Positions 19,093 to 28,263 of a stretch of DNA of 64,000 bases are shown piece after piece. Positions within the stretch are counted from its first letter, which is position 1. The number at the start of each line of letters is the position of its first letter. The position numbers and the translations under genes were made by a program. The DNA lies in NCBI RefSeq assembly GCF_026627445.1, contig NZ_JAPNLJ010000005.1, forward strand, positions 1-64,000, given 5' to 3'. The notes beneath the pieces were generated by a model. It searched no databases and was not told the DNA's origin. It was given only the letters and a program-made list of their open reading frames with translations. The stretch comes from Streptomyces sp. H27-H1 (lineage in GTDB: Bacteria; Actinomycetota; Actinomycetes; Streptomycetales; Streptomycetaceae).

Positions 19093-19122
19093 TTGAACTT
19101 TCATCTATCTGCGTCGTAGTCT
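19093..19122 (+). promoter_or_regulatory. Promoter with small dyad upstream of the nitroreductase gene
   Basis: TTGAAC, 18 nt, TAGTCT form a sigma-70-like promoter about 45 nt upstream of the ATG. The -35 box overlaps the dyad TGAA-CT-TTCA, which could be a MarR- or HTH-type operator. No matching regulator gene is adjacent. Confidence 0.55.
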
Positions 19123-19165
19123 CCGGGTATCGCTTCAGCAGCCCCGCACAGAAGAAGGCTTTCCG

Positions 19166-19756
19166 ATGTCTCTCGTTCTCGACGCCGCCGCTCAGGACCT
19201 CCTCTTCCGTGAGGCCCGCAGCGCCAACACGTTCTCCGACGAGCCGGTGACCGAGGAGCAGATCCAGGCGATCTACGACCTGGTGAAGTTCGGCCCGACC
19301 GCCTTCAACCAGACGCCGCTGCGCATCACCCTGGTCCGCTCCCCCGAGGCCCGCGAGCGCCTCGTGGCGCACATGGCCGAGGGCAACCGGGCCAAGACCG
19401 CCGCCGCCCCGCTGGTCGCGATCCTGTCCGCGGACAACGAGTTCCACGAGGAGCTCCCGCAGCTGCTCCCGCACTTCCCGCAGGCCAAGGACGCCTTCTT
19501 CTCCGAGCGCCCGGTCCGCGAGCACTCCGCGCTGGTCAACGCCTCGCTGCAGGCCGCGTACTTCATCATCGGCATCCGCGCCGCCGGCCTGGCCGCCGGC
19601 CCGATGACCGGTGCGGACTTCGCCGGCCTCCAGAAGGAGTTCCTGGACGCCGACCACACCCCGGTGATGGTCGTCAACATCGGCAAGCCGGGCGAGGACG
19701 CCTGGTTCGCGCGCTCCCCGCGCCTGGAGCTCGACCAGGTCATCGCGACCGTCTGA
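19166..19756 (+). CDS. Nitroreductase-family malonic semialdehyde reductase (RutE/HadB-like)
   Basis: 196 residues of a single FMN-binding nitroreductase domain. Typical segments: FREARSANTFSDEPVTEEQIQ-type N-terminus, the FGPTAFNQTPLRI FMN loop and a C-terminal RLELDQV region. The 196-residue length and sequence match the RutE/HadB group, which reduces malonic semialdehyde to 3-hydroxypropionate in Rut pyrimidine degradation; no other rut genes are near, so the true substrate is uncertain. Confidence 0.85.
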   Translation: MSLVLDAAAQDLLFREARSANTFSDEPVTEEQIQAIYDLVKFGPTAFNQTPLRITLVRSPEARERLVAHMAEGNRAKTAAAPLVAILSADNEFHEELPQLLPHFPQAKDAFFSERPVREHSALVNASLQAAYFIIGIRAAGLAAGPMTGADFAGLQKEFLDADHTPVMVVNIGKPGEDAWFARSPRLELDQVIATV

Positions 19757-19776
19757 GCCCGGCCGCGCCGGCAGTA

Positions 19777-19825
19777 CGCGAAAGAGGCCGCGCCCCCGGA
19801 ATTCCGGGGGCGCGGCCTCTTCGCG
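19777..19825. terminator. Very strong bidirectional hairpin
   Basis: A perfect 17-bp stem, AGAGGCCGCGCCCCCGG and its complement around AATT, is extended by a CGCGA/TCGCG pairing. It lies between the convergent nitroreductase and DUF4245 genes. Confidence 0.9.
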
Positions 19826-19920
19826 TGCCGTCTGCGCGACGCCCAGCGTCCGGCGCAGGGGCCGCAGGCGCCCTGGGGGCCGCCCTGGCCCCGGGACCTG
19901 TCCTGGCCCCGGGACCTGCC

Positions 19921-20439
19921 CTAGGCCCCCTGCTTGAACTCCAGCGCCGCGGCCATCGCCCCGAGCTGCTCGAAGGAGGCCGTGCCCGTCACCACCGTGA
20001 CGTAGCCCTGTTCGCGGCGTACGAGGGCGTCGTACTTCTCGCCGTCCCAGCGCTCCCAGACCTGGTCCCCGACCTGCTGCGTCTGTCCGGTGGCCTGCGC
20101 CCTCCGGGTGACCCTGCCCACGTAACCGTCCGTGGCGTCCGCGGACTGCTCCACCGCCACGTACTGCTGCTGCGGGTCCACGAAGCCCAGGTGCCAGGAG
20201 CTGGCCTCCTTGCGCGTGTACGCCACCGAGGTCGCCCGCCACCGCTCCGGCAGCCCGACGGGCACCGCCACGGGATACGGAGCCGCCCGCCGCGCGGTGA
20301 TGGTTTCGATGCGGTAGTCGACCACCTTCGTCGGATCGGCCTTCTCGTCATGTGGGATGACCAAATAGATCCCCCCGACCACGAGGCCGATCACCACCAG
20401 CGACCGGACCATGTCCAAGACCGTCTGCTTGCCCTTCAT
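19921..20439 (-). CDS. DUF4245 membrane-anchored protein
   Basis: 172 residues from the ATG of MKGKQTVLDMVRS. One N-terminal transmembrane segment (about 14-32) is followed by an extracytoplasmic domain with the DUF4245 pattern (YRIETITARRAAPYPV, then LPERWRATSV and HLGFVDPQQQYVAVEQS). Function unknown; the family commonly sits next to glpX in actinomycetes, as here (divergent). Three near-identical CCTGGCCCCGGGACCTG-like units follow its stop codon. Confidence 0.85.
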   Translation of the reverse strand: MKGKQTVLDMVRSLVVIGLVVGGIYLVIPHDEKADPTKVVDYRIETITARRAAPYPVAVPVGLPERWRATSVAYTRKEASSWHLGFVDPQQQYVAVEQSADATDGYVGRVTRRAQATGQTQQVGDQVWERWDGEKYDALVRREQGYVTVVTGTASFEQLGAMAAALEFKQGA

Positions 20440-20650
20440 ACCTGCCACGACACCATGGTCCCGCATGGCCCCGGGCGATCACCGCCGGGGTCCGCATGCC
20501 GCGCCAAAGGCCGCGCAAGATGTCCGCTCAGGACAAAAGACTGACCGATATGGCGCTCATACGTGACCCGGTCTGCTCAATATGTCGACGTACCGATAGA
20601 GTCCAGGGACCCTCACTCCCGGCCGTCGCCGTACAGAAAGGTGCGCTCCG

Positions 20651-21682
20651 ATGACCGAGCACAACCTGCCGCCCCAGCTCGAAGTCTCTCCGGAGGCACC
20701 CGACCGCAACCTCGCCCTGGAGCTCGTCCGGGTCACCGAGGCCGCCGCCATGGCCGCCGGCCGCTGGGTCGGGCGCGGCGACAAGCTCGGCGCCGACGGC
20801 GCCGCCGTCAACGCGATGCGGACCCTGATCTCCACCGTTTCGATGAACGGCGTCGTCGTCATCGGCGAGGGCGAGAAGGACGAAGCCCCGATGCTCTTCA
20901 ACGGCGAGCGGGTCGGCGACGGCACCGGTGCCGAGGTCGACATCGCCGTGGACCCCATCGACGGCACCACCCTGAACGCCAAGGGCATGCCGAACGCCAT
21001 CGCCGTCCTGGCCGCCGCCGACCGCGGCACCATGTTCGACCCGTCCGCGGTGTTCTACATGGAGAAGCTGGTCACCGGTCCCGAGGCCGCCGACTTCGTC
21101 GACATCAACGCCCCGGTCTCCGTCAACATCCGCCGTGTCGCCAAGGCCAAGAACATGGCCGTGGAAGACGTCACCGTGGTCATCCTCGACCGCCCCCGCC
21201 ACGAAGGCATCGTCAAGGAGATCCGCGAGACCGGCGCCCGCATCAGGTTCATCTCCGACGGCGACGTCGCCGGCTCGGTCATGGCGGTCCGCGAGGGCAC
21301 GGGCGTCGACCTGCTCCTGGGCATCGGCGGCACCCCCGAGGGCATCATTTCGGCGTGCGCCATCAAGTGCCTCGGCGGCACCATCCAGGGCAAGCTGTGG
21401 CCCAAGGACGAGGAAGAGCGCCAGAAGGCCATCGACGCGGGCCACGACCTGGACCGCGTCCTGCACACCAACGACCTGGTCTCCGGCGACAACGTCTTCT
21501 TCGTCGCCACGGGCATCACGGACGGCGAGCTGCTGCGCGGCGTCCACTACCGCTCGGAGACCGCGACGACCTCCTCGCTGGTCATGCGCTCGAAGTCGGG
21601 CACGATCCGGCAGATCGACTCGACCCACCGCCTCTCGAAGCTCCGCGCGTACAGCGCGATCGACTTCGACCGCGCCCAGTAG
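20651..21682 (+). CDS. glpX: Class II fructose-1,6-bisphosphatase
   Basis: 343 residues. GlpX motifs are clear: [10 protein letters not shown] near 78, the metal-binding [13 protein letters not shown] near 105, and [11 protein letters not shown]. It hydrolyses fructose 1,6-bisphosphate in gluconeogenesis and is the main FBPase in actinobacteria. Start ATG with AAAGGTG upstream. Divergent from the DUF4245 gene and followed by a terminator. Confidence 0.97.
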   Translation: MTEHNLPPQLEVSPEAPDRNLALELVRVTEAAAMAAGRWVGRGDKLGADGAAVNAMRTLISTVSMNGVVVIGEGEKDEAPMLFNGERVGDGTGAEVDIAVDPIDGTTLNAKGMPNAIAVLAAADRGTMFDPSAVFYMEKLVTGPEAADFVDINAPVSVNIRRVAKAKNMAVEDVTVVILDRPRHEGIVKEIRETGARIRFISDGDVAGSVMAVREGTGVDLLLGIGGTPEGIISACAIKCLGGTIQGKLWPKDEEERQKAIDAGHDLDRVLHTNDLVSGDNVFFVATGITDGELLRGVHYRSETATTSSLVMRSKSGTIRQIDSTHRLSKLRAYSAIDFDRAQ

Positions 21683-21702
21683 GCCGAATACGGCACGGCA
21701 AC

Positions 21703-21744
21703 CGGAAGGGGCGCTCCCGCGTGCGGCGGGGGCGCCCCTTTCCG
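21703..21744. terminator. Hairpin between glpX and the WhiB gene
   Basis: CGGAAGGGGCGCTCCCGC pairs imperfectly with GGCGGGGGCGCCCCTTTCCG across a short loop. Confidence 0.8.
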
Positions 21745-21801
21745 TATGCCCTCCTGCGAGGGCCGCGCGCCACGAGGCTCCGGGCCTACGGGACTTCGCG
21801 C

Positions 21802-22176
21802 CTACGAGGCTTCGCGCAGCTCCCCCGCCCGGCGCCGGCGGCGGGCCAGCACCACCCGGCGCTCGGCGGCCGTCAGCCCGCCCCAGACACCGTACGGCTC
21901 GGGCTGTATCAGTGCGTGCTCCCGGCAGGCGACCATGACGGGGCAGCGGGCACAGACCCGCTTGGCGGCGTCCTCACGGGACAGCCGGGCGGCGGTCGGC
22001 TCCTTGGAGGGGGCGAAGAACAGCCCGGCCTCGTCCCTTCGGCACACGGCGTCCGCGTGCCATGGGCCGTCCTCCTGCCTGGCCGGAACCCGCGGCTGCG
22101 GCACGGTGGCAGCCGGGCGCCCCTGAAGGCTCTGGACGGCGGCTACCTGCAGGGACTGGCGCGGCGGATGCGGCAC
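21802..22176 (-). CDS. WhiB-family iron-sulfur regulator
   Basis: 124 residues. The four cluster Cys are Cys45 (DAVCRRD), Cys75 and Cys78 (RVCARCPV) and Cys84 (VACREHAL), followed by the GVWGG turn (about 96) and a basic AERRVVLARRRRR tail for DNA binding. Wbl proteins carry an O2/NO-sensitive 4Fe-4S cluster and act with the primary sigma factor. The 40-residue N-terminal extension is not conserved family sequence, and an internal start is possible. In S. coelicolor a Wbl gene is also found near glpX, as I recall. Confidence 0.93.
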   Translation of the reverse strand: MPHPPRQSLQVAAVQSLQGRPAATVPQPRVPARQEDGPWHADAVCRRDEAGLFFAPSKEPTAARLSREDAAKRVCARCPVMVACREHALIQPEPYGVWGGLTAAERRVVLARRRRRAGELREAS

Positions 22177-22316
22177 GGTCTACTCCTGACGACGTATACG
22201 CGAGCGAGAGACGACGCACCTGTCCCTACCCGCTGTGCGCGCCCCTATGCGCCGAGTGCCGCCGATCCGGCCGGTTCGACCGAAAGGTGATCCCGCCCCG
22301 GCGACGCCCGGCCCCG

Positions 22317-22916
22317 TCATGGGGCGGGCGGTGTCCAGTCGGGGCGGCGGCCCAGGAAGGCGAGCAGCGAGCCGGCCGGGTCGGTGTCCGGATCGGGCCC
22401 GGGGCTGAGCTCCGGGGCGTACGCGAACCCGCGCAGCGGCTCCGCGAGCGCCTGCGCGGCCGGGCGCAGGGCCGCCGCGAGGGCTGGGTTCAGCGGGGAG
22501 TCCTGGCCGGTGGCGACCGCGATGTCCCAGGCGTGGACGGCCGCGTCGAGGGCGGCCGCGGCGACCGCGGTCTCGGCGGGGAGGGTGAAGGGCGGCAGTG
22601 GGACGGCCACTTCGGCGGCGCCCGGCTCGACCCCGGAGAAGGCCTCGGCGGCGGCGGCGAGGGCGGGCTCCAGCAGCTCGGCGGGGCTGCCGGCCAGGGT
22701 GCCGGTGGGCGCGAAGGGGTCCTGTGCCGGTCCCGGCCCGCCGGTGAGGCGGCCCGCGTAGGCGAGCTGGTCGCCGGCCGCGTGCTGGAGCACTTGGCCG
22801 ACATTCCACTGGTCGCACGGAGTCGGCGCGCGCAGGGCGTCGGCCGTCACGCCGCCGGTGACGGCGCGCAGCGCCTCGTACGCCTGGTCGAGCAGGTCCC
22901 ACTTGGATACCGTCAT
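22317..22916 (-). CDS. TIGR03086/DinB-like metal-binding protein
   Basis: 199 residues of the mycothiol-dependent maleylpyruvate isomerase N-domain/DinB four-helix fold. The metal-site residues appear as PTPCDQWNVGQVLQHA (His about 45) and AAVHAWDIAVATG (His about 138). Many paralogues exist in actinobacteria; a thiol-linked transferase role is plausible but unproven. Predicted leaderless: TAGGGT is 6 nt upstream of the ATG. Confidence 0.85.
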   Translation of the reverse strand: MTVSKWDLLDQAYEALRAVTGGVTADALRAPTPCDQWNVGQVLQHAAGDQLAYAGRLTGGPGPAQDPFAPTGTLAGSPAELLEPALAAAAEAFSGVEPGAAEVAVPLPPFTLPAETAVAAAALDAAVHAWDIAVATGQDSPLNPALAAALRPAAQALAEPLRGFAYAPELSPGPDPDTDPAGSLLAFLGRRPDWTPPAP

Positions 22917-22922
22917 GGGCCG

Positions 22923-22928
22923 ACCCTA
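22923..22928 (-). promoter_or_regulatory. -10 box for a leaderless TIGR03086-gene mRNA
   Basis: On the minus strand TAGGGT ends 6 nt before the ATG. Confidence 0.6.
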
Positions 22929-23046
22929 CGACTGCTTACCGGCCAAAGGGCTTGATTTTGCGGCGAGTTGCGGACGCGACGGCCTTCTCCGGCCGGTCCG
23001 CCGACTCCGCCCGCTCCGGCCCGATCGGCCCGATCGGCGAGCGCCC

Positions 23047-23736
23047 CTACAGGCCGCCCTCCCGCCCCTTGCGGAGCCTGCCCGCCAGGTCCACCAGGCG
23101 GGCACCGGCCTTGGGGCGGGCCTCGATGTTGCCCAGCAGCGCGAAGCCGCGGACGATCACGACCGGGGCGTGCGGGTCGGTCCCGCCGCGGCCCTCGCCG
23201 TGCACCTCCACGTTGCCGAGGACCCCGCTGCCGTAGCCGCGCAGGGTGACGTTCTCCGGGACGAGGATCTCCACGTTGCCTAGGAGGCAGGTCACGTTGA
23301 TCTCGGTGACCTGCTGCTCGAAGACCGCCCGGGTCAGGTCGATGCTGATGTCGCCCATGACGCAGACCGCGCGGGTGTGCGCGCCGGGCCGCCAGCGGCC
23401 CCTGCGGGAGGAACTGCTGCACACGGACACGATCGCCTCGCCGGGGACGCCCGCCGCGGCGTACGCGGGCTCCTGCCGGACGCCGGCGCCCGGCGCGGGC
23501 AGGTCCCGTACGAGCGTGTCCAGCTCGCCGACCGTCTTCAGCGCGTACAGCGAGTCGAGGCGCTCGGAGTGCTCCTCGGCGGTCAGCCGGCCCTCGGCGA
23601 CGGCGTCGGCGAGGATCGACGCGATACGGTCCCGGTCCGCGTCCGAGGCGCGCAGTCCGACGGCGGTCGCGGGCGCGGCGGCCCGGGGGGCCGCCGCTGA
23701 TGAGGGGTGCTTTTCCAGGTCCACGGGACCCAGCAT
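23047..23736 (-). CDS. DUF1707 (SHOCT-like) protein with LiaF-type C-terminus
   Basis: 229 residues. The DUF1707 domain (about 27-80) reads LRASDADRDRIASILADAVA and EGRLTAEEHSERLDSLYALKT-type helices with a conserved VGELDTLVRDLP end. The C-terminal half has repeated small beta strands (MGDISIDL, LGNVEILVP, LGNVEVHG, LGNIEARP), as in the DUF2154/LiaF C-terminal domain. No transmembrane helix is obvious between them. Role likely in cell-envelope stress signalling by family analogy; not proven. TATCGT lies 8 nt before the ATG, so this may also be leaderless. Confidence 0.85.
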   Translation of the reverse strand: MLGPVDLEKHPSSAAAPRAAAPATAVGLRASDADRDRIASILADAVAEGRLTAEEHSERLDSLYALKTVGELDTLVRDLPAPGAGVRQEPAYAAAGVPGEAIVSVCSSSSRRGRWRPGAHTRAVCVMGDISIDLTRAVFEQQVTEINVTCLLGNVEILVPENVTLRGYGSGVLGNVEVHGEGRGGTDPHAPVVIVRGFALLGNIEARPKAGARLVDLAGRLRKGREGGL

Positions 23737-23862
23737 AGCCAGACACGATAGATCGCGATACTGCCCAGTGAGCCTTACCTCACAACCAAAGCCCCCGGCA
23801 GAGGTCCTACGCTGGATACCGCGCTGCCAAACGGTCGTCAGCGCCGTCTGCCGAGTGAGGGA

Positions 23863-25539
23863 ATGACTGCCGTCATGCCAGAGTTTGCGTACACCGACCT
23901 GCTGCCCCTGGGCGAGGACTCCACCCCGTACCGGCTGGTGACCTCCGAGGGCGTCTCCACCTTCGAGGCCGACGGCCGTACGTTCCTCAAGGTCGAGCCG
24001 GAGGCGCTGCGCAAGCTCGCCGAAGAGGCGATCCACGACATCCAGCACTTCCTGCGCCCCGCGCACCTCGCGCAGCTGCGCCGGATCATCGACGACCCCG
24101 AGGCCTCGGCCAACGACAAGTTCGTCGCGCTGGACCTGCTGAAGAACGCGAACATCGCGGCGGCCGGCGTCCTGCCTATGTGCCAGGACACGGGCACGGC
24201 GATCGTGATGGGCAAGCGCGGCCAGAACGTCCTCACCGAGGGCGGCGACGAGGCGGCCCTGTCCCGCGGCATCTTCGACGCCTACACCCGGCTGAACCTG
24301 CGCTACTCGCAGATGGCCCCGGTCACCATGTGGGAGGAGAAGAACACCGGCTCGAACCTGCCCGCGCAGATCGAGCTGTACGCGACCGACGGCGGCGCGT
24401 ACAAGTTCCTCTTCATGGCCAAGGGCGGCGGCTCCGCCAACAAGTCCTTCCTCTACCAGGAGACCAAGGCGGTCCTCAACGAGACCTCCATGATGAAGTT
24501 CCTGGAGGAGAAGATCCGTTCGCTGGGCACCGCGGCCTGCCCGCCGTACCACCTGGCGATCGTGGTCGGCGGCACCTCGGCGGAGCACGCGCTCAAGACC
24601 GCGAAGTACGCCTCCGCCCACTACCTGGACGAGCTGCCCACCGAGGGCTCGGTGCTCGGCCACGGCTTCCGGGACCTCGAACTGGAGCAGCAGGTCTTCG
24701 AGCTGACCCAGCGCATCGGCATCGGCGCGCAGTTCGGCGGCAAGTACTTCTGCCACGACGTCCGCGTCGTGCGCCTCCCCCGCCACGGCGCCTCGCTGCC
24801 CGTCGCGATCGCCGTCTCCTGCTCCGCGGACCGCCAGGCCACCGCGAAGATCACCGCCGAGGGCGTCTTCCTGGAGCAGCTGGAGACGGACCCGGCGCGC
24901 TTCCTGCCGGACACCACGGACGAGCACCTGGCCGAGGCCTCGGACGTCGTCTCGATCGACCTGAACCAGCCGATGGAGTCGATCCTCGCCACCCTCACCA
25001 AGCACCCGGTCAAGACCCGGCTGTCGCTGACCGGCCCGCTGGTCGTGGCGCGCGACATCGCGCACGCCAAGATCAAGGAACTGCTGGACTCGGGCGCGCA
25101 GATGCCGCAGTACCTGAAGGACCACCCGGTGTACTACGCGGGCCCCGCGAAGACCCCCGAGGGCTACGCCTCCGGTTCCTTCGGCCCGACCACGGCCGGC
25201 CGCATGGACTCCTACGTCGAGCAGTTCCAGGCGGCTGGCGGCTCCAAGGTCATGCTGGCCAAGGGCAACCGCTCCCAGCAGGTGACGGACGCGTGCGGCA
25301 CGCACGGCGGCTTCTACCTCGGCTCCATCGGCGGACCGGCGGCGCGCCTCGCCCTGGACTGCATCAAGAAGGTCGAGGTCCTGGAGTACGAGGAGCTCGG
25401 CATGGAGGCCGTCTGGAAGATCGAGGTCGAGGACTTCCCGGCCTTCATCGTGGTCGACGACAAGGGCAACGACTTCTTCCAGGTCCCCGCCCCGGAACCG
25501 ACCTTCACCCACATCCCGGTCCGCGGCCCGGGCCTGTAA
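23863..25539 (+). CDS. Class I (iron-sulfur) fumarate hydratase
   Basis: 558 residues, one chain with both halves of class I fumarase. Cluster-ligand regions are visible: [15 protein letters not shown] (about 105), [18 protein letters not shown] (about 226) and [19 protein letters not shown] (about 475). It hydrates fumarate to malate in the TCA cycle through an oxygen-labile 4Fe-4S cluster. It sits only 2.7 kb from a class II FumC, giving the cell oxygen-sensitive and oxygen-stable enzymes. Start MTAVMPEF with a GAGGGA site; an ATG four codons in is an alternative. Confidence 0.96.
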   Translation: MTAVMPEFAYTDLLPLGEDSTPYRLVTSEGVSTFEADGRTFLKVEPEALRKLAEEAIHDIQHFLRPAHLAQLRRIIDDPEASANDKFVALDLLKNANIAAAGVLPMCQDTGTAIVMGKRGQNVLTEGGDEAALSRGIFDAYTRLNLRYSQMAPVTMWEEKNTGSNLPAQIELYATDGGAYKFLFMAKGGGSANKSFLYQETKAVLNETSMMKFLEEKIRSLGTAACPPYHLAIVVGGTSAEHALKTAKYASAHYLDELPTEGSVLGHGFRDLELEQQVFELTQRIGIGAQFGGKYFCHDVRVVRLPRHGASLPVAIAVSCSADRQATAKITAEGVFLEQLETDPARFLPDTTDEHLAEASDVVSIDLNQPMESILATLTKHPVKTRLSLTGPLVVARDIAHAKIKELLDSGAQMPQYLKDHPVYYAGPAKTPEGYASGSFGPTTAGRMDSYVEQFQAAGGSKVMLAKGNRSQQVTDACGTHGGFYLGSIGGPAARLALDCIKKVEVLEYEELGMEAVWKIEVEDFPAFIVVDDKGNDFFQVPAPEPTFTHIPVRGPGL

Positions 25540-25561
25540 CCCGGCCCCCGAGCGGCACCCC

Positions 25562-25595
25562 GAGGGCCCTTTCGCCGCGCGGCGAAGGGGCCCTC
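25562..25595. terminator. Hairpin after the class I fumarase gene
   Basis: GAGGGCCCTTTCGCCG pairs with CGGCGAAGGGGCCCTC with one bulge. Confidence 0.8.
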
Positions 25596-25723
25596 ACCCC
25601 TGTCGCCACCCGCACCGACACCCGTGGCGGCCCCGCCCTGCCGGGGAGACGGGCCGCAGCCGGTTAACGTCGGGGACACGACCCCGGACCTGTGCGTTCA
25701 CCCCGGTTTGCAAGGATTTCCGC

Positions 25724-26497
25724 ATGGCAGCGACGAGCTCCTCCCTCCCCCCGGCCCACCGCACGCGGGTCATCGCCCATCGCGGGGCCTCCCACGAGCA
25801 TCCCGAGCACACCATGGCCGCCTACCGGCAGGCCATCATCGACGGGGCCGACGCGCTGGAGTGCGATGTCCGGCTCACCGCCGACCGCAAGCTGGTCTGC
25901 GTGCACGACCGGCGCGTCGAGCGGACCTCCGACGGCCGGGGGGTCGTTTCCGAGATGACGTACGAGGAGCTGCGCGCCCTGGACTTCGGGGCGTGGAAGG
26001 GTCCCGGGCACGCGGGGGCCCGGGTGCTGCTCTTCGAGGACCTGCTCAAGGAGGCCCTCGGCGCGCCCTACCCCGTCGGGCTGGCCGTCGAGACCAAGCA
26101 CCCCACCCGTGCGGGCGGCCGCCTGGAGGCCGAACTCGTGCGGCTGCTAAGGGAGTACGGGCTCGCCCACGGCGGCGCCGGCCGGGTCGAGGTGATGAGC
26201 TTCTCGCGCACCGCGCTGACCCGGATGCACCGTCTCGCGCCGGGGCTGCCCGCCGTGTACCTGATCGAGCGCAGGGTACGGCCGGTCCGTCCCCCGTACG
26301 CCCTCCACGCGGGTCCCGGCATCGAACTGGTCCGGCAGGATCCGGGACTGGTGGGCCGGCTGAGGGCGAAGGGGCTCCAGGTGCGCGTGTGGACCGTGGA
26401 CGAGCCGGAGGACGTGGAGCTCTGTGTACGCCTGGGCGTGGACACGGTCATCACCAACCGGCCCCGGGACGTACGGAAACTGCTGCGCGACCTGTGA
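25724..26497 (+). CDS. Glycerophosphodiester phosphodiesterase
   Basis: 257 residues of a TIM-barrel GDPD domain. Catalytic and metal motifs: VIAHRGASHEHPEHTMAA at the N-terminus (HRG with the following Glu), DALECDVRLTADRKLVCVHD (E-x-D and His), and AVETKHPT. The C-terminal WTVDEPEDVELCVRLGVDTVITNRP is typical. No signal peptide, so cytoplasmic. Hydrolyses glycerophosphodiesters to glycerol 3-phosphate plus alcohol. Confidence 0.95.
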   Translation: MAATSSSLPPAHRTRVIAHRGASHEHPEHTMAAYRQAIIDGADALECDVRLTADRKLVCVHDRRVERTSDGRGVVSEMTYEELRALDFGAWKGPGHAGARVLLFEDLLKEALGAPYPVGLAVETKHPTRAGGRLEAELVRLLREYGLAHGGAGRVEVMSFSRTALTRMHRLAPGLPAVYLIERRVRPVRPPYALHAGPGIELVRQDPGLVGRLRAKGLQVRVWTVDEPEDVELCVRLGVDTVITNRPRDVRKLLRDL

Positions 26498-26599
26498 GGA
26501 CCCGGCCGGGGTGCGCCGGCCGGGTGTGGGGGCATCGAACCCGACGGGGGTACGGGTCCGTAGGCGGTACGGGTACGGCGTGGAGGTCAGGCGTGGGGG

Positions 26600-28156
26600 T
26601 TAGACGAAGCGCTGGTTCGCCGAGCCGTTGCAGGTCTGGAGGCGCAGCGGGTCGTGGGCCGCGGCCACCGTCAGGCACATGCCCGGGGCGGCGGCGGGCC
26701 GCAGGGTGGCTCCGTCGCGGACGAACTGTTGATTGGCGCCGCCGTGGCAGTTCCAGATGATCAACGCGGTGCCGTTGCCGTAGGTGGCGCCGGGCGCGTC
26801 TATGCAGCGGTCATGGGTGAGTTCGACGTGGACCGACTTCTTCGCGGAGTCGTACCACCAGCTCTGGTTGCGGCCGCCGTGGCAGTCCCAGCCGAGGACC
26901 TTGGTGTTGTTGGCGCTGGAGCTGCCGTTGGCGTCGAGGCAGTTGCCGGTCGCCTCGTTCTTCAGCGGCTTGTACAGGTCGTCCCAGGCCCCGGCCTGCA
27001 GGACGGGGGTGCCGGTGCTCGCCGGGTCGGCGCAGGAGGCCTCGCGCAGGCCGGAGGCGTAGAGCTGGGTCAGACAGGACGCGAAGGCGCCGTGGCCGCG
27101 GTAGTTGGGGTGGAAGGACTGTCGGGCGGTGTTCTCGTCCCACGGGAAGTGGTCCCCGAGGTCGAGGTAGAGGCCGCGGGCCCAGGGGTCCTCCATGCAG
27201 ACCTCGTGGCCCTGGAAGAGCCGCGAGTTGTCGAGGTAGGTCGCTCCCGCGGCGAGGGCGGCCGCACGCATGCCCTTCTCGAAGGTGGGCACCGCGTAGT
27301 TGCGGCCCCAGGCGGCGTCCGAGTCGTAGCCGGCGCAGCCTCCGGGGAGCTTGCCGGGAAAGTCGGGGTTGTCGTTGAAGTCGGGGCCGATCGGGCTGGG
27401 GTAGCCCATCACGACCAGCTTGTAGTCGGAGTCGGCGTAACCGGCGTCGCGCATGACCGTCTTGAGGTCGCCGACCGTCGACTGGACCTTGGGCTTCAGC
27501 CCGTCGACGCGCGCCTGCCAGCCCGGACCGTACTTCGGCTCGCAGGTGCCCTGGCTGAGCACCCAGCGGGTGACGCAGTCGGTCATGACCGGGCCGAACT
27601 GCAGGTCGTCGTTGGCGCCGGCGACCAGCAGCACCATCTTGATCTTGGTGTTGCGGGCCTTGATGGCAAGGCTGTCGCTCTGCACCAGCTCGTCGGCGTA
27701 CTGCTTGCTGCCGCCGATCTTGATGTTGCCCGTGTAGCCGCCGGAGCAGGCCGCGTTGAAGGTGTAGTCGGCCGCGATGCCGGTGCGGTGGATCGCCGAG
27801 TCGGGCGAGCGGTGGCACTGGTTGGACGGGGTGTTGGTCGCGGGGTCGTAGTTGCCGACGCCCTCGCCCGAGATCTCGCTGTCTCCGAGCGAGATCAGGC
27901 CGGTCTTGCGGTCCGCGAGCGGGCGGATCGCGGAGTCGCCGTAGATCTTGACGGCCTCGGCGGCCCGGATGGCCTCCAGTTCGGGCGTGAGCGCAGTGGC
28001 GGCGGCCCCGGCGGCCGTCCCGGCAGCCCCGGCGCCGGTGGCCGCGTGGGCCGTGGGGGTGATGGCGGTGACGCCCCCGAGGGCGGCCGCGACCGCCGCG
28101 ACGGCGGCGAGGGTAGATCTGAGTCGGATCTTTGATTGTGTACGGGCACGTGCCAT
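26600..28156 (-). CDS. Secreted SGNH/GDSL hydrolase with ricin-type lectin domain
   Basis: 518 residues from an ATG with GGGAGGC upstream. A signal peptide (about 1-40, ending in an Ala-rich AHAA) leads to an SGNH hydrolase: block I ISLGDSEISGEG (about 93), an oxyanion region LVAGANDD, and block V FHPNYRGHGAFA with the catalytic His. The C-terminal roughly 135 residues form a ricin-B beta-trefoil with QxW-like repeats (CLDANGSS..NQSWWY, CIDAPG..NQQFV, CLTVAA..NQRFV), predicted to bind polysaccharide. Such proteins are secreted esterases that stay attached to carbohydrate. Divergent from fumC. Confidence 0.92.
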   Translation of the reverse strand: MARARTQSKIRLRSTLAAVAAVAAALGGVTAITPTAHAATGAGAAGTAAGAAATALTPELEAIRAAEAVKIYGDSAIRPLADRKTGLISLGDSEISGEGVGNYDPATNTPSNQCHRSPDSAIHRTGIAADYTFNAACSGGYTGNIKIGGSKQYADELVQSDSLAIKARNTKIKMVLLVAGANDDLQFGPVMTDCVTRWVLSQGTCEPKYGPGWQARVDGLKPKVQSTVGDLKTVMRDAGYADSDYKLVVMGYPSPIGPDFNDNPDFPGKLPGGCAGYDSDAAWGRNYAVPTFEKGMRAAALAAGATYLDNSRLFQGHEVCMEDPWARGLYLDLGDHFPWDENTARQSFHPNYRGHGAFASCLTQLYASGLREASCADPASTGTPVLQAGAWDDLYKPLKNEATGNCLDANGSSSANNTKVLGWDCHGGRNQSWWYDSAKKSVHVELTHDRCIDAPGATYGNGTALIIWNCHGGANQQFVRDGATLRPAAAPGMCLTVAAAHDPLRLQTCNGSANQRFV

Positions 28157-28263
28157 GAACGCCTCCCAGATCTCGGTGTTACCCCCGGTATTTACTGGTC
28201 GGTAGGCGAGTTGGGAACAGTCCGAACAAGACAATTGCTCAACTTTTTCAGGAGGCACCACAG

